DNA of 8,383 nt from Candidatus Sphingobacterium stercoripullorum (GTDB taxonomy: Bacteria; Bacteroidota; Bacteroidia; Sphingobacteriales; Sphingobacteriaceae). Numbering within the stretch: the stretch's first letter is position 1; each line of letters starts with the position of its first letter. Location of the stretch: contig DXEZ01000266.1 of NCBI GenBank assembly GCA_019114715.1, positions 1 to 8,383 on the forward strand, read 5' to 3'. A model generated the notes under the pieces. It did not search any database. It had not been told where the DNA came from and saw only the letters and a list, made by a program, of their open reading frames with translations. A program made the position numbers and the translations under genes. Positions 6,969-8,383 of the stretch are shown piece by piece.

Positions 6969-8383
6969 TTATGGTTTTATAATTTTCATTTCCGGGACTA
7001 AAGCCTTCATCACTACCCAGGCGATTAAATAAGCAATGGCACAAAAAGAAAATATGATAAAGTACCCTGCCTCTTCCCCTTGGAAGCCCATAAATACCAT
7101 TTGGGTTTGTCCAGCATAATCGAATAATACACCCGAGACTTTGTTAATAATGGTTGATCCCAATCCTCCGGCCAGTCCACCGATACCAGTAACTGTTGCT
7201 ACTGCATATTTCGGGAACATATCACTCACTGTAGTGAAAATGTTTGCCGACCAAGCCTGGTGAGCAGCACCCGCAAGGCCTATAAACAATACAGGCACCC
7301 AGTAGGAAACTGTACCTAGAGGCTGAGCAAAGAGCACCACTAGTGGGAAAAAGGCAAAGATCAACATGGACCTCATCCTTCCTTTATAAGGATCCATACC
7401 TTTTTTATCTACCATATAGGTTGGCAGCCATCCACCCAATATCGAAAGTAAGGTGATTAGGTACAGCACAAATAAAGCTAGCTGACCTTCAATGTCAGAA
7501 GATTTGATATCGTAAACCGAAGACAAGTATGCAGGCATCCAGAATAGGAAAAACCACCACACACCATCGGTCATAAACTTACCAAAAACAAAGGCCCAAG
7601 TTTGCTTATAGCTGAGGGCTTTCCATACAGAAATCTTTTTCGATTTTTTCACTTCCTCTACAACCTCTGGAGCTTCTTCCTCTTCCTCCAATAGATCATC
7701 TTGGTGTATATAGGCCAGTTCAGCCTCATTAACGGCGGGATTTTCATCCGGCTTTTTATACAAGAAAGTCCAAAAGCCCATCCAAATAAAGCCCAGTCCC
7801 CCGATGATGATAAAAGACATTTCCCAGCCCCATTTTTTGGCAATGATGGGAATTATTAGTGGCGCTACCAGCGCACCGATGGTTGCTCCAGCATTGAATA
7901 TACTGGTTGAGAAAGCCCTTTCCTTTTTCGGAAAATATTCTGCCGTAGCTTTTATGGCAGCCGGGAAGTTCCCCGCCTCACCAATAGCTAGGACAATTCT
8001 AGCGATGATAAATAAAGTCACACTCACATTGACCACTCGGCCTACATTCTCCACTAGGCCAATGGCATTTTTAGCGCCCTCGAAGCTCATTACCCATTCT
8101 CCAGCGACAAGACCTGAGGTAGCAATTCCACAAAATGCGTGAATAATAGCACCAAAGGACCATACTCCAATAGCCCAGAGAAACCCTTTTTTCGTGTCTA
8201 GCCAGTCTATTAAAGTTCCTGCGAAGAGCATCCCCACAGCGTAGAAAATTGAGAACACAGCGGTAATATTACCGTAGTCGTTGTTGGTCCAGTGAAATTC
8301 TGGAGCAATGAAGTCTTTCCATGTTAAGGAAAGTACTTGTCGGTCCAAGTAATTAATCGTAGTTGCAAAAAACAACAACGAAC
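6969..8383 (-). CDS. exuT: ExuT-like hexuronate transporter (MFS, anion:cation symporter family), 5' end cut by window edge
   Basis: The frame is open through the right edge; the first in-frame start-like codon is a TTG at 8378, but that codon is internal to helix 1 (LLFFATTINYLDRQVLSL), whose NYLDRQ motif is normally preceded by some 10-25 residues, so the real start is outside the window. Counting from that TTG, 469 residues are visible with about twelve hydrophobic segments. The signature GEAGNFPAAIKATAEYFP (133-150) and the helix-1 motif place it in the MFS anion:cation symporter family with ExuT, which imports glucuronate and galacturonate across the inner membrane with protons. Two elaborations stand out: about 35 extra residues between helices 3 and 4 (about 85-120) and an acidic then basic central loop between helices 6 and 7 (DDLLEEEEEAPEVVEE, then KKSKK). 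It leads the visible operon and would import the monomers the hydrolases release. Substrate preference between hexuronates is inferred from context. Confidence 0.85.
   Translation of the reverse strand, partial: SLLFFATTINYLDRQVLSLTWKDFIAPEFHWTNNDYGNITAVFSIFYAVGMLFAGTLIDWLDTKKGFLWAIGVWSFGAIIHAFCGIATSGLVAGEWVMSFEGAKNAIGLVENVGRVVNVSVTLFIIARIVLAIGEAGNFPAAIKATAEYFPKKERAFSTSIFNAGATIGALVAPLIIPIIAKKWGWEMSFIIIGGLGFIWMGFWTFLYKKPDENPAVNEAELAYIHQDDLLEEEEEAPEVVEEVKKSKKISVWKALSYKQTWAFVFGKFMTDGVWWFFLFWMPAYLSSVYDIKSSDIEGQLALFVLYLITLLSILGGWLPTYMVDKKGMDPYKGRMRSMLIFAFFPLVVLFAQPLGTVSYWVPVLFIGLAGAAHQAWSANIFTTVSDMFPKYAVATVTGIGGLAGGLGSTIINKVSGVLFDYAGQTQMVFMGFQGEEAGYFIIFSFCAIAYLIAWVVMKALVPEMKIIKP

Noticed and set aside
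7804..8142. 112-residue open frame on the plus strand
   Set aside because: It is the antisense shadow of transmembrane helices of the ExuT-like transporter; its hydrophobicity comes from the complementary codons.
6969..8378. TTG at 8378 as the true start of the transporter
   Set aside because: It would start inside helix 1 and the frame stays open beyond it to the window edge, so truncation by the window is more likely.

Overview
The window looks like part of a Bacteroidota carbohydrate-use operon, most likely for pectin or another uronic-acid-rich polysaccharide. The assignment to Bacteroidota rests on protein style (short Sec signal peptides ending in AQAQ or AKAQ), AT-rich leaders without clear Shine-Dalgarno sequences, and a stack of secreted glycoside hydrolases beside an ExuT-type transporter. 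Genus cannot be told from this window.

Every real gene is on the minus strand, so transcription runs from high to low coordinates. The order is: an ExuT-family hexuronate transporter (open at the right edge); a complete GH28 pectinase; a 912-residue protein with a uronidase-like (GH67/GH115/GH20-type) architecture and a GTG start; a 511-residue (alpha/alpha)6 MGH1-like glycosidase; and a second GH28 enzyme cut by the left edge. Gaps are 22, 11, 114 and 6 bases. Apart from short gaps the window is all coding, and no stretch over 300 bases lacks a gene. No RNA gene, insertion sequence, CRISPR array, SusC/SusD pair or regulator is visible. Open frames on the plus strand are antisense shadows.

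The gene set suggests a simple division of labour. Four exported hydrolases without convincing lipoboxes, so probably periplasmic, take uronic-acid oligosaccharides down to monomers, and the inner-membrane transporter imports the free hexuronate. The two GH28 enzymes keep the complete catalytic set and fit galacturonide cleavage. The 912-residue and 511-residue proteins have no specificity readable from sequence and are the best candidates for new activities.

The most unexpected non-coding signal is the 114-base gap at 2679-2792. It holds a perfect 9-bp hairpin just after a stop codon and a 51-base element that folds into a nearly continuous 23-bp stem. In that stem G-U pairs form almost only in the sense (minus-strand) RNA, which points to an RNA-level role inside the operon or to a dispersed REP-like repeat.
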